Source of the DNA: CAUYUA01 sp963575675
Lineage (GTDB): Bacteria > Pseudomonadota > Alphaproteobacteria > Azospirillales > Azospirillaceae
NCBI GenBank assembly: GCA_963575675.1
Contig: CAUYUA010000243.1
Span: forward strand, 1 to 21,894
Direction of reading: 5' to 3'
DNA: 21,894 nucleotides
Shown: one piece after another, positions 1 to 7,819 of the stretch
Position numbering within the stretch: the first letter of the stretch is position 1
Layout of the letters: each line of letters starts with the position of its first letter
Notes under the pieces: model-generated
What the model saw: only the letters and a program-made list of their open reading frames with translations
The model's database searches: none
What the model was told of the DNA's origin: nothing
Position numbers and translations under genes: made by a program

Positions 1-77
1 CGGCCTTTGGCGGGTCGAGGGCGGAGCCCCGATTTTTTCGGAGTTTTTTTCGGGTCCTCAATTGGACAGAGTATATC
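1..77. repeat. Copy of a dispersed repeat (right end of MITE-like element)
   Basis: This stretch matches 15022-15099 with only about three differences (two substitutions and one T in a T-run). It begins inside a hairpin whose left arm lies outside the window, and it ends with an inverted-repeat tail (attggacagagtata) like the right end of the complete copy at 14913-15097. So only the right portion of the element is visible. It lies downstream of the chpT stop codon. A 64-codon open frame across it is not credible as a gene. Confidence 0.7.
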
Positions 78-144
78 TCAATGGTTCGTTTCGCGGTTCG
101 TTTTGCTTGAGGACAAGCTTTGTGTTTCCCAAACAAAAAGGGCG

Positions 145-831
145 TTAGGACGGCGCGGCCGACCGCCAAGAGAACGAGATGTGAAGCCTGGCGTTGTTTG
201 AGAGAAGCGTTTCAAGTGTAAAGCAATAGTATTCCGCTATGCGTGATGCGAGAAATGCAGAAACCAAACGTGGAGTGAGTGAGGTAAGGGAAGAGCCGTT
301 GGTCAACGTCAGTAAGGTTTCGTGCGACACTTTGAGGTTGGGTCCATATACTTCGACTCGAACTGTTCCATTTTCAGCGTCTCCATCTCCGGAAACCATA
401 ATTTCCCCGCCGGAAGGCAAGGCTTCTTCCGCCACGAGAATCAGCAGTAGCAGAAGTTTGCTGAGGCCGGGAGTATGTGACGCGGCTTTGGGAAGGATTT
501 CGACCGGCCACAAAATCTTGATGCGGGTTGTTGTTAGCCATTCGATGGCGGCGGTTCGAGAAACGGCGAATAGATTGTTTTGAGGCGCCTTCGATTCGTC
601 GGAGGTGGGGCCATAGGCTAGACGCAATAGGCGCAATCGGCGGATTAGACGTTCCGCGCTTTCTTCGGCCAAAGCCAGCGCCTGGTGGGCAAGCTCGTCG
701 AGCGCCTCTGTTTTGGGAGCCTCTGCAAGCAATTCCAAGCCGTTGTGGACGGCTCCGGCGGGAGCGGCCAAGTCATGGCATAGTTTGGCGGACAATATTT
801 CGGCAAGGCGAAGGTCTAGATTTAAGGACAT
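145..831 (-). CDS. chpT: ChpT-like histidine phosphotransferase
   Basis: The 228-residue product resembles ChpT, the alphaproteobacterial phosphotransferase that passes phosphate from a hybrid kinase (CckA in Caulobacter) to CtrA and CpdR. The N-terminal helix carries the family motif around the phospho-accepting histidine, AKLCHDLAAPAGAVHNGLEL, with His19. The C-terminal half would be the degenerate ATPase-like domain of this family. Length fits. No Shine-Dalgarno is visible before the ATG at 831, but the family motif sits where expected, 15-20 residues in. A receiver gene lies upstream on the same strand about 200 bp away, so the two could be cotranscribed. Family is seen; the CtrA link is knowledge of the family, not shown here. 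Confidence 0.85.
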   Translation of the reverse strand: MSLNLDLRLAEILSAKLCHDLAAPAGAVHNGLELLAEAPKTEALDELAHQALALAEESAERLIRRLRLLRLAYGPTSDESKAPQNNLFAVSRTAAIEWLTTTRIKILWPVEILPKAASHTPGLSKLLLLLILVAEEALPSGGEIMVSGDGDAENGTVRVEVYGPNLKVSHETLLTLTNGSSLTSLTPRLVSAFLASRIAEYYCFTLETLLSNNARLHISFSWRSAAPS

Positions 832-1032
832 GCGTGTTGTGCGGAAATGGTGGAAGGATTAAACTTTTGGCGCAAAAAGGCCGCTTCGGCAGAAAGACGC
901 ATTGGCTGCCTTAACCGTCTCAACGAATTGCCGGAACACGCTTTTTTGGAATAAAAGGACATGCTTTTGGGCAAGGGCTCCGACGGTTATTGTAAATCCC
1001 TTATATATCGTCCATACAACTCTCATATTTAT

Positions 1033-1473
1033 TTAATTGGCCAGAGCTGCGCCGATCTTTTCTTTCAGCGCGTTAAGGAGGATTGGCTTAACCAAAAACG
1101 CTGAGACGCCGATTTTGGCGGCTTTCCGCACGATATCGATTCGCGAATGGCTGGTGATGAAGATGACGGGCGCCTGATTGGCATGCGACCAACTGCCGGC
1201 GCGCAAAGCGGAGACGAAATCGATTCCGTCCATAGGCTCCATGGCGATGTCGCACAGAATAACGTCAGGCTCAAACTGCGTTGCTTGGCGCAGGCCGGAC
1301 TCGCCGTCTTCGGCTTCTGCGACTTGCTGGCAGCCGAGCTGTCGTAGTTGTTGCCTTAAAGTGGCGCGACAAAAGGGTTCGTCATCGATGATCAAAACCC
1401 GGACGCTAGAAAAATCGCAAGAGGGCGTCATCGGGAGGGAAACGTGGTGAGACGTTTGTTCTTCATGGATCAT
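1033..1473 (-). CDS. Single-domain response regulator (receiver only)
   Basis: The 146-residue protein is one CheY-like receiver with a short N-terminal extension of about 23 residues. The conserved residues are present: acidic pair Asp30-Asp31 (VLIIDDEP), phospho-acceptor Asp75 (VILCDIAMEPMDG), Thr107 and Lys129 (FLVKPI). No output domain follows, so it probably acts by protein contact or as a phosphate relay. It lies upstream of chpT on the same strand and next to a divergent hybrid kinase. The start could instead be Met15 (MTPSCDFSSVRVL); neither start has a clear ribosome site. It is not close enough to CpdR or DivK to name. Confidence 0.88.
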   Translation of the reverse strand: MIHEEQTSHHVSLPMTPSCDFSSVRVLIIDDEPFCRATLRQQLRQLGCQQVAEAEDGESGLRQATQFEPDVILCDIAMEPMDGIDFVSALRAGSWSHANQAPVIFITSHSRIDIVRKAAKIGVSAFLVKPILLNALKEKIGAALAN

Positions 1474-2202
1474 TTGGCGATCGTTGTTCGAGAGGGATGT
1501 TGTAAGAGGCGTGACGATTGCTTTGGCGAAGACCTCGCGTTTAGGGCAAAGGGAAACGAATGAGGCGGAAAGGGGCGAAGGTTGAAAAAAGCGACGACTA
1601 AATTCAGTGAATATTTTAAGAAAACGTCAATGTTTCCAATGGCCGTTATCGAGCGCAACTGATTGACGGTGGCGTTTCTCGCTGTGAGAGCTTTGGTTTT
1701 GATCTCGAAAGGACTGAGTTTACCGGAATCTTCTGGAAACATTGGCGTTTTCTCCGGACCATGCTCTTAGGCGACGAATGCTTTGTGGAGTGGGGCGCCG
1801 CCTGTCGATTGAGGATTGTATTCTGGTTGGCGAGCGCCGTCGAGAGATTGGCGCATCATTCTGAAAAGAGGCGTAGTTTCGCGCGTTTTCATAGCATATT
1901 GTCTGAAAAGCTCATCAATAATGTTTTCAATGTCTCGCTATGCTTTATGATTCGGGGCGGAACATGCCAACGAACGAAAAGAATGGATGTGGATAGAGGT
2001 TGCGCTTGCTATTTAGGTTTTTCAAAAAAACCAAACGCCGGGGGAAGCAATCTTCTTTATCCAGTAAATCATAGATCAAATTTTTTTCTTTTTGAACTAA
2101 TTTTTTATCATGTTTCATCATAAAAATGATTTTTTCGTATAAATAAAATATAGATTAAATACGTTTCTTGGAGTATTCAAGATTTTGTTGTGGGGTGTGT
2201 CG
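1474..2202. other. Non-coding gap between response regulator and hybrid kinase
   Basis: About 730 bp separate the divergent response-regulator and kinase genes. I see no recognisable gene. Two open frames (minus 1470-1742, plus 1761-2123) have no family resemblance and no good ribosome site. The last 130 bp before the kinase are very AT-rich, consistent with its promoter region, and include a weak AT-only hairpin (ATCAT/ATGAT, 2117-2130) followed by a T-run. No convincing -35/-10 pair could be fixed. Confidence 0.5.
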
Positions 2203-5200
2203 ATGGCGGGTTGGTTTTCTTCTTTGCATCGAAAGTTTTTACTGGTGCTGTTGCCGCCGGTGATTCTGGCGACGTTAATGGCGTCCGCACTTTTTATTGG
2301 TTTGACCATTCGAGATCAAGAGGCGGAGCTAGCCGAACGTCAGGAGCAATTGGCGAATTATTACAGCACGGTTTTGGCGTCGGCGTTATGGAGCTTTGAT
2401 GACCGGGGGGTGCGCTCGATTCTGGAGACGATAGGGTTCGATCGTGATGTGGCCTCAGCGCGTGTGACGTCCGAGGATCGGGGGGTGGTTGCGGAGACGG
2501 GGCGGCCGATTAACGACATTGTTTTGGCCGGGCCCATTATCTTACGACAAATCGTTCATCGCGGCGCCCGAGGGGCCAAAGTTTTAGGCACGCTGCGCAT
2601 TGAATTTCAAAGAACTCGAATTCGGGACACGATCACGGTTCAGGTGTTTCAAGCCGGATTGATGATGATTTTGTTGGGGTTAGCGACTGTAGCCAGCGCT
2701 TTGGTGGTGAACCGCATGATCGTCGGACGACCGTTGGATCGGTTGTTGAGCGCCATTCGCGGAGTGGGAGCGCAGCATCTCCGCGCTCCGATTCACTGGA
2801 CGTCCGAGGACGAGTTTGGTCGAGTCATCGAGGCTTTCAACACGATGCTGGCGCGACTCGACGTTCAAGAGCGCGCGCAAAAGCAAAGCGAAGAGCAGCT
2901 TCGGCAAATTTTAGAGCGCAGTCCCGTGGCCGTGTCGATTGTGTCGGCGGGAGGTAGATATTTATGGCTTAATAGTCGCGCAACCGATATTCTTGGGTAC
3001 TCTTTGGAGCGACTGATCGGCACGTTGGCTCCAGCAATTTACGGCGCTCTGAAGAGCGACGATTCGATAGAGAGTTCGTTTTGCGATTCTTCTTTCGGCG
3101 TGGAGACGCCTGAGACGGAAAGCGTGGCCGTTTCCGGAACGATGGGGATAACGAGGGAAGGTCGAGACAATACATCGGACGTTTCCTATGGCGCATCGGA
3201 CGTTTCCTATGGCGGCGCGGTGGCCCGAGTCGTCGGGTTTGGCGCTCACGGTTTATCGGCCAGTGGTTTGTCGAGTCGTGAAATTGCCTATCAGAGGCCG
3301 GACGGTCGGATCACCTGGCTGCTCGAATCGGACCACCAGATGAATTTCGAAGGCAGAACCGCGCGAATCATCTGGGGAACGGATATTACCGAGCATAAAG
3401 TGGCTCAAGAGGCTTTGCGTTTGGCCAAAGATCAGGCCGAAGGAGCGACTCGCGCCAAATCAACTTTCCTCGCCACCATGAGCCACGAAATTCGCACGCC
3501 GATGAATGGCGTGATGTCGATGGCGGAAATGTTGGAGCAGACTCCGCTGTCGGTGGATCAACAAGGCATGGTGGCGGTGATCCGCGACTCGGCGTCGGCG
3601 CTATTGACCATTATCAACGACATCCTGGATTTCTCGAAGATCGAGGCCGGACGATTGGCGTTGGAAATGGTGGGGATGTCGCTGATTGATGTGGTGGAGG
3701 GCGTGGCCGACGTTTTGTCGCACCAGGTCGGCGAGAAAGGGATCGATCTTGTCGTATCGATTGATCCCGATTTGCCGGATCATCGACGCGGCGATCCGAT
3801 TCGCTTGCGACAGGTTTTGCTGAATTTGGCTGGGAACGCCGTCAAGTTTACGGAATCGGGCGTGGTGACGATTCTCGTCGGTTTTGTGCCGGAAGACATC
3901 GCTGTTTACGAGCAAAAACGACGGTTGTTGAGATCAAGCGATGAAAAAGGCGGTGATGAGGCGTTGTCGAAAGGAGGACGATGGACGGATGATGATCCGC
4001 CGCTTCCTCTGCGCGTGCGGTTTCAGGTGGAGGACACCGGACCAGGTTTGTCGCAAGAAGATCAAGCGCGACTTTTTACTCCGTTTATGCAGGCGGACGC
4101 CTCAACATCTCGACGTTATGGCGGCACTGGGCTGGGGCTTTCGATCTGTCGTCGTTTGATCGAGATTATGGGAGGAGAAATCGGTGTCCGAAGTCGCTCG
4201 GGCGAGGGAGCGACCTTTTGGTTCACCGCGCCGTTGGAGATACTTCATGACCGTCGCAATGATCGGCAATACAACTTATCGCAAGTTCGTATTTTGGTTG
4301 TTGGAGGTGGAGAAGCTTTTTATGGCGCGATCTGGCCTTTGTTGGTCGATCGCGGCGCCGAGTTATTGTCGGCGGCGGATGGTGGAGAAGCCTTGTGCGA
4401 ATTAGAAAAAGCGGTGCGTCATGAAATGCCGTATCATGTGGTGTTGATTGACGCCGATTTGCCCACCATAAGCGGGGTTGAGCTAAGCGCTCGAATTGCA
4501 ACCGACCCGGCGTTGATGACGACTCGAACGGTGTTGATGGCGTCGTTATTCCAAGCGTCGACTTTAAATGAAGCGCATCGTTTGCATTTGTTTGCCGTCG
4601 TCACCAAGCCGGTGCGACGAGATCGATTGTTGCGTGCGGTGACGGCGGCGGTTGGGCGTATTCATATGGAAGGAGAATTTTCCAACGATCGGCGGCGACG
4701 CGCCAAATGGTTTGCGCCGCCACGCATTGAAGAAGCCCGCGCGGCGGGCGCTTTGATTTTGGTTGCCGAAGATAATCCCACCAACCAGATTGTAATTCGT
4801 AAGCTGTTGGATCGTTTGGGGTATGCGTGCGATGTCGCGGTGAATGGCGTAGATGCGTTGCGTCAACTTGCTGTAAAAAATTACGGCATGTTGTTGACGG
4901 ATTGTCATATGCCGTCAATGGATGGTTATGAATTGGCGAGGGTTATTCGCTATGGTGAAAAGAACAACAACGTAAGACGCTTGCCCATCGTGGCCTTAAC
5001 CGCCGACGTCATGAGCGGCACCGAAAGCAAGTGCCGCGAAGCCGGGATGGATGATTATCTTAGTAAGCCGATTGAGATCGGCAGATTGGATGAAACAATT
5101 CGTCGGTGGCTTCCGCGTGCTGTCGATCTGCGCGTGCCGGTTACGGCTCCAAGCAGTGGAGGCGCGCCGATTAGGGGAATATCGAATGAGACCTCGGGAG

Positions 5201-5655
5201 GGCAGGCGGCGTTCAACGAAAATCACAGCGATTCTATTTTGGAGGAACCAAAAGACTCATTCGTTGATTGCAATGCGAATGTCGATGTGGTTGATCCGGA
5301 TGTGTTGGACTTGTCTTATATCATGGGATTATTTGGTTCTCTGAACAATGAAGCGCGTGACATGTTGGGCTTTTTCATTGAATCAACGGAGCCGCTTCTT
5401 GCCAAGATGAATAATGCTCTGTTTAGTGGAGATGCGCAAAAGGCATGCAAAGCCGCTCATGCGGCGTTGGGAGCGGCGCGTTCGGTGGGCGGTCGAAACT
5501 TGGGGCGCGCATTGGCCGAAGTTGAAAAACATTTGACCGATGGTGATTTACAGGGCGGTCGCAATTCAGCAAAGGACGTCGAAATGTGTTTTGGTGCTGT
5601 TTATGAACAAATTTCAAAACTACGTTCGACAGAAACAGATTCAGAGATGAAGTAA
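2203..5655 (+). CDS. Membrane hybrid histidine kinase: HAMP-PAS-HisKA-HATPase-Rec-Rec-Hpt
   Basis: This is a 1150-residue (from ATG 2203) multi-step phosphorelay kinase. Order: membrane helix about 12-35, extracytoplasmic sensor about 36-148, second helix about 150-172, HAMP about 173-225, PAS about 233-400 with a long Ser/Gly-rich insert, HisKA with His428 (MSHEIRTP), HATPase with Asn545 and the GGTGLGLS loop at 640-647, receiver 1 about 695-815, receiver 2 about 850-970, and Hpt about 1035-1140 with His1086. Receiver 2 is canonical (Glu856-Asp857, Asp900, Lys955). Receiver 1 keeps Asp750 but has Gly701-Gly702 in place of the acidic pair, so it may be inactive. The Hpt motif reads AAHAALGAARSVGG, with Ala where Lys is usual. 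An upstream TTG at 2185, 11 nt after GGAG, is an alternative start. The signal sensed is unknown. Confidence 0.93.
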   Translation: MAGWFSSLHRKFLLVLLPPVILATLMASALFIGLTIRDQEAELAERQEQLANYYSTVLASALWSFDDRGVRSILETIGFDRDVASARVTSEDRGVVAETGRPINDIVLAGPIILRQIVHRGARGAKVLGTLRIEFQRTRIRDTITVQVFQAGLMMILLGLATVASALVVNRMIVGRPLDRLLSAIRGVGAQHLRAPIHWTSEDEFGRVIEAFNTMLARLDVQERAQKQSEEQLRQILERSPVAVSIVSAGGRYLWLNSRATDILGYSLERLIGTLAPAIYGALKSDDSIESSFCDSSFGVETPETESVAVSGTMGITREGRDNTSDVSYGASDVSYGGAVARVVGFGAHGLSASGLSSREIAYQRPDGRITWLLESDHQMNFEGRTARIIWGTDITEHKVAQEALRLAKDQAEGATRAKSTFLATMSHEIRTPMNGVMSMAEMLEQTPLSVDQQGMVAVIRDSASALLTIINDILDFSKIEAGRLALEMVGMSLIDVVEGVADVLSHQVGEKGIDLVVSIDPDLPDHRRGDPIRLRQVLLNLAGNAVKFTESGVVTILVGFVPEDIAVYEQKRRLLRSSDEKGGDEALSKGGRWTDDDPPLPLRVRFQVEDTGPGLSQEDQARLFTPFMQADASTSRRYGGTGLGLSICRRLIEIMGGEIGVRSRSGEGATFWFTAPLEILHDRRNDRQYNLSQVRILVVGGGEAFYGAIWPLLVDRGAELLSAADGGEALCELEKAVRHEMPYHVVLIDADLPTISGVELSARIATDPALMTTRTVLMASLFQASTLNEAHRLHLFAVVTKPVRRDRLLRAVTAAVGRIHMEGEFSNDRRRRAKWFAPPRIEEARAAGALILVAEDNPTNQIVIRKLLDRLGYACDVAVNGVDALRQLAVKNYGMLLTDCHMPSMDGYELARVIRYGEKNNNVRRLPIVALTADVMSGTESKCREAGMDDYLSKPIEIGRLDETIRRWLPRAVDLRVPVTAPSSGGAPIRGISNETSGGQAAFNENHSDSILEEPKDSFVDCNANVDVVDPDVLDLSYIMGLFGSLNNEARDMLGFFIESTEPLLAKMNNALFSGDAQKACKAAHAALGAARSVGGRNLGRALAEVEKHLTDGDLQGGRNSAKDVEMCFGAVYEQISKLRSTETDSEMK
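3173..3214 (+). repeat. 21-bp perfect tandem duplication inside the kinase PAS region
   Basis: Two adjacent identical 21-bp units (3173-3193 and 3194-3214) encode the doubled peptide SDVSYGASDVSYG in the variable insert of the PAS domain. The repeat is in frame, so the protein is simply seven residues longer. It looks like a recent slipped-strand event in a loop under little constraint. Confidence 0.9.
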
Positions 5656-5661
5656 ACACAC

Positions 5662-5695
5662 AACGCCTTCGGGAAATTCGAACGTCCGAAGGCGT
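5662..5695. terminator. Hairpin between convergent kinase and DUF2892 genes
   Basis: An 11-bp perfect stem (AACGCCTTCGG / CCGAAGGCGTT) lies seven bases after the kinase stop codon and before the converging gene at 5742. The T-tract is short on the plus strand, and only a TTGTGTGTTT-like tail follows on the minus strand, so termination efficiency is uncertain. Confidence 0.55.
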
Positions 5696-5741
5696 TTGCG
5701 CTTATGTCTTTAGAGCGTATTCGGCGTTGCGCCGAAAAAAC

Positions 5742-5972
5742 TCAGTCATTCTTTTCTTTCTTACAACCGCCCTTACAGCATTTTTTTCCTTTTGTATTCA
5801 CGCCGATCAGGCAATAGGCCGGACAAAACGAGAACACTCCGGTGACGAACGGAACCAAGCCGATCAATCCCAACCACTTTTGAGAGCCTTCAAGGATGAA
5901 CAGCAAGGACAAAACGCCCAAGCCGACGATAACCCGAAGCACGCGATCGATAGTTCCAACATTGGTTGACAT
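5742..5972 (-). CDS. DUF2892 (YgaP-like) small inner-membrane protein
   Basis: The 76-residue protein has the pattern of DUF2892 proteins, the membrane part of YgaP-type rhodaneses: an N-terminal STNVGTIDRVLRVIVGLGVL segment, two hydrophobic helices, and a PFVTGVFSFCPAYCLIGV motif. The tail is rich in Cys and Lys (CCKGGCKKEK), which could bind metal or react with sulfane sulfur; this is inference. The start at 5972 is chosen because AAGGAG lies just upstream; a longer frame to 6008 would overlap that ribosome site. It is divergent from the BigR-like repressor gene and probably shares its control. Confidence 0.82.
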   Translation of the reverse strand: MSTNVGTIDRVLRVIVGLGVLSLLFILEGSQKWLGLIGLVPFVTGVFSFCPAYCLIGVNTKGKKCCKGGCKKEKND

Positions 5973-6035
5973 TATTTGTTCTCCTTGCTTGGGCTGAGAA
6001 TGAAACAAAGGCTAAAAAGAGAAGAATCATTGGAA

Positions 6036-6064
6036 ATGATAGATTAAACCAAGAAACGCTGCAA
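6036..6064 (-). promoter_or_regulatory. Candidate promoter for the DUF2892 gene
   Basis: On the minus strand TTGCAG (6059-6064) and TATCAT (6036-6041) are separated by exactly 17 nt, a good sigma-70 pattern, about 65 bp upstream of the gene start. It lies back to back with the promoter of the plus-strand repressor operon. Confidence 0.5.
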
Positions 6065-6077
6065 AGCAACATATCGC

Positions 6078-6106
6078 TTGACAGCGTATGCGAATCTTCG
6101 TATTTT
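6078..6106 (+). promoter_or_regulatory. Candidate promoter of the bigR-like operon
   Basis: TTGACA (6078-6083) and TATTTT (6101-6106) are 17 nt apart, a near-consensus sigma-70 promoter. Transcription would start near 6113, about 15 nt before the ATG at 6128. This also argues against the longer repressor frame that opens at 5966. Confidence 0.65.
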
Positions 6107-6110
6107 CGCA
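6089..6110. promoter_or_regulatory. Inverted repeat over the -10: candidate repressor operator
   Basis: TGCGAA (6089-6094) and TTCGCA (6105-6110) form a perfect inverted repeat with a 10-nt spacer, one helical turn between inner edges. It covers the spacer and -10 of the plus-strand promoter. ArsR-family repressors commonly bind such sites in their own promoters, so autoregulation is the natural reading. Binding itself is inferred. Confidence 0.5.
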
Positions 6111-6127
6111 AGAATGATGATTTAGGC

Positions 6128-6574
6128 ATGGATCAGACGCAGAATTTCTCGCACAAGGTTCGATCAGATTCAGTTCAACCGGATGACGGTTCACAGATCG
6201 TTGAAGGGAGCTTTGCGCATATAGCACAGCTTGATCAGTCGGCTCAGGCCGCTAGCGATCTCTTGAAGGCTCTTGCCAGTCCCAATCGACTGAAGATTCT
6301 CTGTTGTCTTGTCAAAGGAGAAAAATCAGTCGGACAAATAGCAACGCAAGTTGGAATTCGAGAAGCCGCTACGTCTCAGCATTTGTCCTTGTTGCGTAAA
6401 GATCGCTTGGTGATGGCTCGACGGGCGGGACAGACAATCTATTATAGGTTGGATAGTCCGGTTGCCGAGAAGATTATCGCCATTCTCTATGAACACTTTT
6501 GTCCGCAAGCTGTGATTGGCGTAGAGGATGTGGAATCTCCATGTGACGAGGTTGTTTCCGGCGAGAAAACTTAA
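6128..6574 (+). CDS. bigR: BigR/SqrR-type ArsR-family persulfide-responsive repressor
   Basis: The 148-residue protein has a polar N-terminal tail of about 40 residues and then an ArsR winged helix-turn-helix (about 40-125). The core (LASPNRLKILCCLVKGEKSV, recognition helix near REAATSQHLSLLRKD, wing RRAGQTIYYRL, end YEHFCPQ) closely follows BigR and SqrR. Those repressors sense reactive sulfur through two cysteines 66 residues apart (42/108 and 41/107). Here Cys59 and Cys125 are also exactly 66 apart. An extra Cys60 sits beside the first. The start at 6128 agrees with the promoter ending near 6106. It heads an operon with a CxxC protein and two YeeE-type transporters, genes typical of BigR regulons. 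The sensing role is inferred from family residues. Confidence 0.85.
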   Translation: MDQTQNFSHKVRSDSVQPDDGSQIVEGSFAHIAQLDQSAQAASDLLKALASPNRLKILCCLVKGEKSVGQIATQVGIREAATSQHLSLLRKDRLVMARRAGQTIYYRLDSPVAEKIIAILYEHFCPQAVIGVEDVESPCDEVVSGEKT

Positions 6575-6622
6575 TTTCTGTTCGTTATGTTTTCGTGTCC
6601 TCTTGTTTTTCAGGAGTTGGGT

Positions 6623-6979
6623 ATGCATAAAAATTGGGCACAGATTGCGAAAGACCTCTCCGGCTTAATGGGAGATGCGCGGAAGAGCGCTCCGGACGTT
6701 TGGACGGCGTTTTCAGGGTTGGCCAAAGCCGCCACGGCGCCGGGCGAACTCAACACAAAAACCAAAGAGTTGATTGCTCTGGCTTTAGGGATTGCGGCGC
6801 GATGTGATGGCTGTTTGGCGTTTCACGCCAAGGCGATTGCGCAGTTGGGAGGAACGCGCGCTGAAGTTTTAGAGGTCATTTCGATGGCGGTGTATATGGG
6901 CGGCGGCCCGTCAGCGATCTACGGCGCTCAGGCGTTGGAGGCTTTTGACCAGTTTGTTTCTCTTAAGCCGTCGGTGTAG
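6623..6979 (+). CDS. Carboxymuconolactone decarboxylase / AhpD-like protein
   Basis: The 118-residue all-helical protein belongs to the CMD family, which includes AhpD alkylhydroperoxidases. It carries the redox motif CDGCLAFHAKAI with Cys61, Cys64 and His68, the residues used for thiol-disulfide peroxidase chemistry in AhpD. The ATG at 6623 follows AGGAG at 6612-6616; an earlier ATG at 6587 has no ribosome site. It lies between the repressor and two sulfur transporters (4-nt gap to the next start), so it may reduce per- or polysulfides or protect against peroxide in the same response. Substrate is not shown by the sequence. Confidence 0.88.
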   Translation: MHKNWAQIAKDLSGLMGDARKSAPDVWTAFSGLAKAATAPGELNTKTKELIALALGIAARCDGCLAFHAKAIAQLGGTRAEVLEVISMAVYMGGGPSAIYGAQALEAFDQFVSLKPSV

Positions 6980-6983
6980 CGTC

Positions 6984-7397
6984 ATGGTGTGGTTGACGGC
7001 TTTGGGAGGCGGCGTTTTGATTGGCGCCGCAGCCATCATGATGATGGCCTTGCTCGGAAGAGTTGTTGGAATCAGTGGAATATTTGCTGGGCTTTTAACT
7101 TCTTCCGTTGACCGGGGCGTCGGGTGGCGATGGGCGTTTTTAGTCGGTTTGATTCTTGGCCCCCCATTGGTTGGCGCGTTTCGAGGCGTTGAAGTGATTG
7201 CGGCGCCGGTGGTTTCGACGCCGTGGATGTTTCTTGCGGGGCTTTTGGTTGGGTTGGGGGTAACGATCGGAAGCGGTTGCACCAGCGGGCATGGCGTATG
7301 TGGATTGGCGCGATTTTCACGACGCTCATTGGTTGCGGTTATTAGTTTTATGGCTTCAGCGCTGGTTACGGTTTATGTGACGAGACACGGTCTTTGA
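6984..7397 (+). CDS. YeeE/YedE-family transporter half (first subunit)
   Basis: The 137-residue membrane protein shows about four hydrophobic segments and the family signature GSGCTSGHGVCGLARFSRRS with Cys99 and Cys106. YeeE/YedE proteins move thiosulfate or other sulfur species through a Cys-lined path; in two-gene systems (PmpA/PmpB type) each gene encodes half of the fused protein. It starts four bases after the preceding stop codon. A longer frame from 6945 would overlap the previous gene and is unlikely. The next gene supplies the matching second half. Confidence 0.88.
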   Translation: MVWLTALGGGVLIGAAAIMMMALLGRVVGISGIFAGLLTSSVDRGVGWRWAFLVGLILGPPLVGAFRGVEVIAAPVVSTPWMFLAGLLVGLGVTIGSGCTSGHGVCGLARFSRRSLVAVISFMASALVTVYVTRHGL

Positions 7398-7414
7398 GGG
7401 GAGGGGAATCAGGA

Positions 7415-7819
7415 ATGCGGTCAACAATGGTCGGACTTGCGGCGGGGGTGCTTTTTGGCGTTGGCTTGGCTGTGTCCGGGATGACGGACCCTCGCGTTGT
7501 TTTAGGGTTTCTTGATGTAAGAGGGGATTGGAATCCGGCGCTGTTGTTTGTATTGGGAGGAGCGGTTGGAATCACGACATTGGGATATCAAGCGATATTT
7601 CGACGTGGACGCCCGTTTTTAACGGATTGTTTTTCTCTGCCGGCAAAGACTGTTGTGGATTTACGTTTGGTGATTGGCGCTGTCGTGTTTGGCGTGGGAT
7701 GGGGGTTGGCTGGTTATTGTCCTGGACCAGCGTTGGGAGCATTGACTGCGGGAAATCCGGGTGTCGTCGTGTTTGTTGGGGCAATGGCGGCGGGCGTTTT
7801 TCTAGGAAAAAGACTGTAG
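7415..7819 (+). CDS. YeeE/YedE-family transporter half (second subunit)
   Basis: The 134-residue membrane protein contains the second-half YeeE pattern: GLAVSGMTDPRVVLGFLDV near the N-terminus, RRGRPFLTDCFSLP with Cys72, and GWGLAGYCPGPALGAL with Cys102. It should pair with the preceding subunit to form a sulfur-compound channel. The ATG at 7415 lies downstream of GGAGGGG (about 7400-7406); a TTG at 7394 overlaps the previous stop and is an alternative. The stop codon is inside the first copy of a 22-bp tandem repeat. Confidence 0.87.
   Translation: MRSTMVGLAAGVLFGVGLAVSGMTDPRVVLGFLDVRGDWNPALLFVLGGAVGITTLGYQAIFRRGRPFLTDCFSLPAKTVVDLRLVIGAVVFGVGWGLAGYCPGPALGALTAGNPGVVVFVGAMAAGVFLGKRL

Noticed and set aside
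7..201. 64-codon plus-strand frame at the window start
   Set aside because: It lies across the dispersed repeat and the 3' end of chpT; a similar frame appears at the other copy only because the DNA is repeated.
1470..1742. 90-codon minus-strand frame whose stop overlaps the response-regulator start
   Set aside because: The ATGA overlap is suggestive, but there is no recognisable domain, no ribosome site and a composition like non-coding DNA.
1761..2123. 120-codon plus-strand frame upstream of the kinase
   Set aside because: No family resemblance, no ribosome site, and it ends in the AT-rich promoter region.
5966..6127. N-terminal extension of the ArsR-family repressor by 54 codons
   Set aside because: It would start upstream of the promoter at 6078-6106 and overlap the divergent gene's start.
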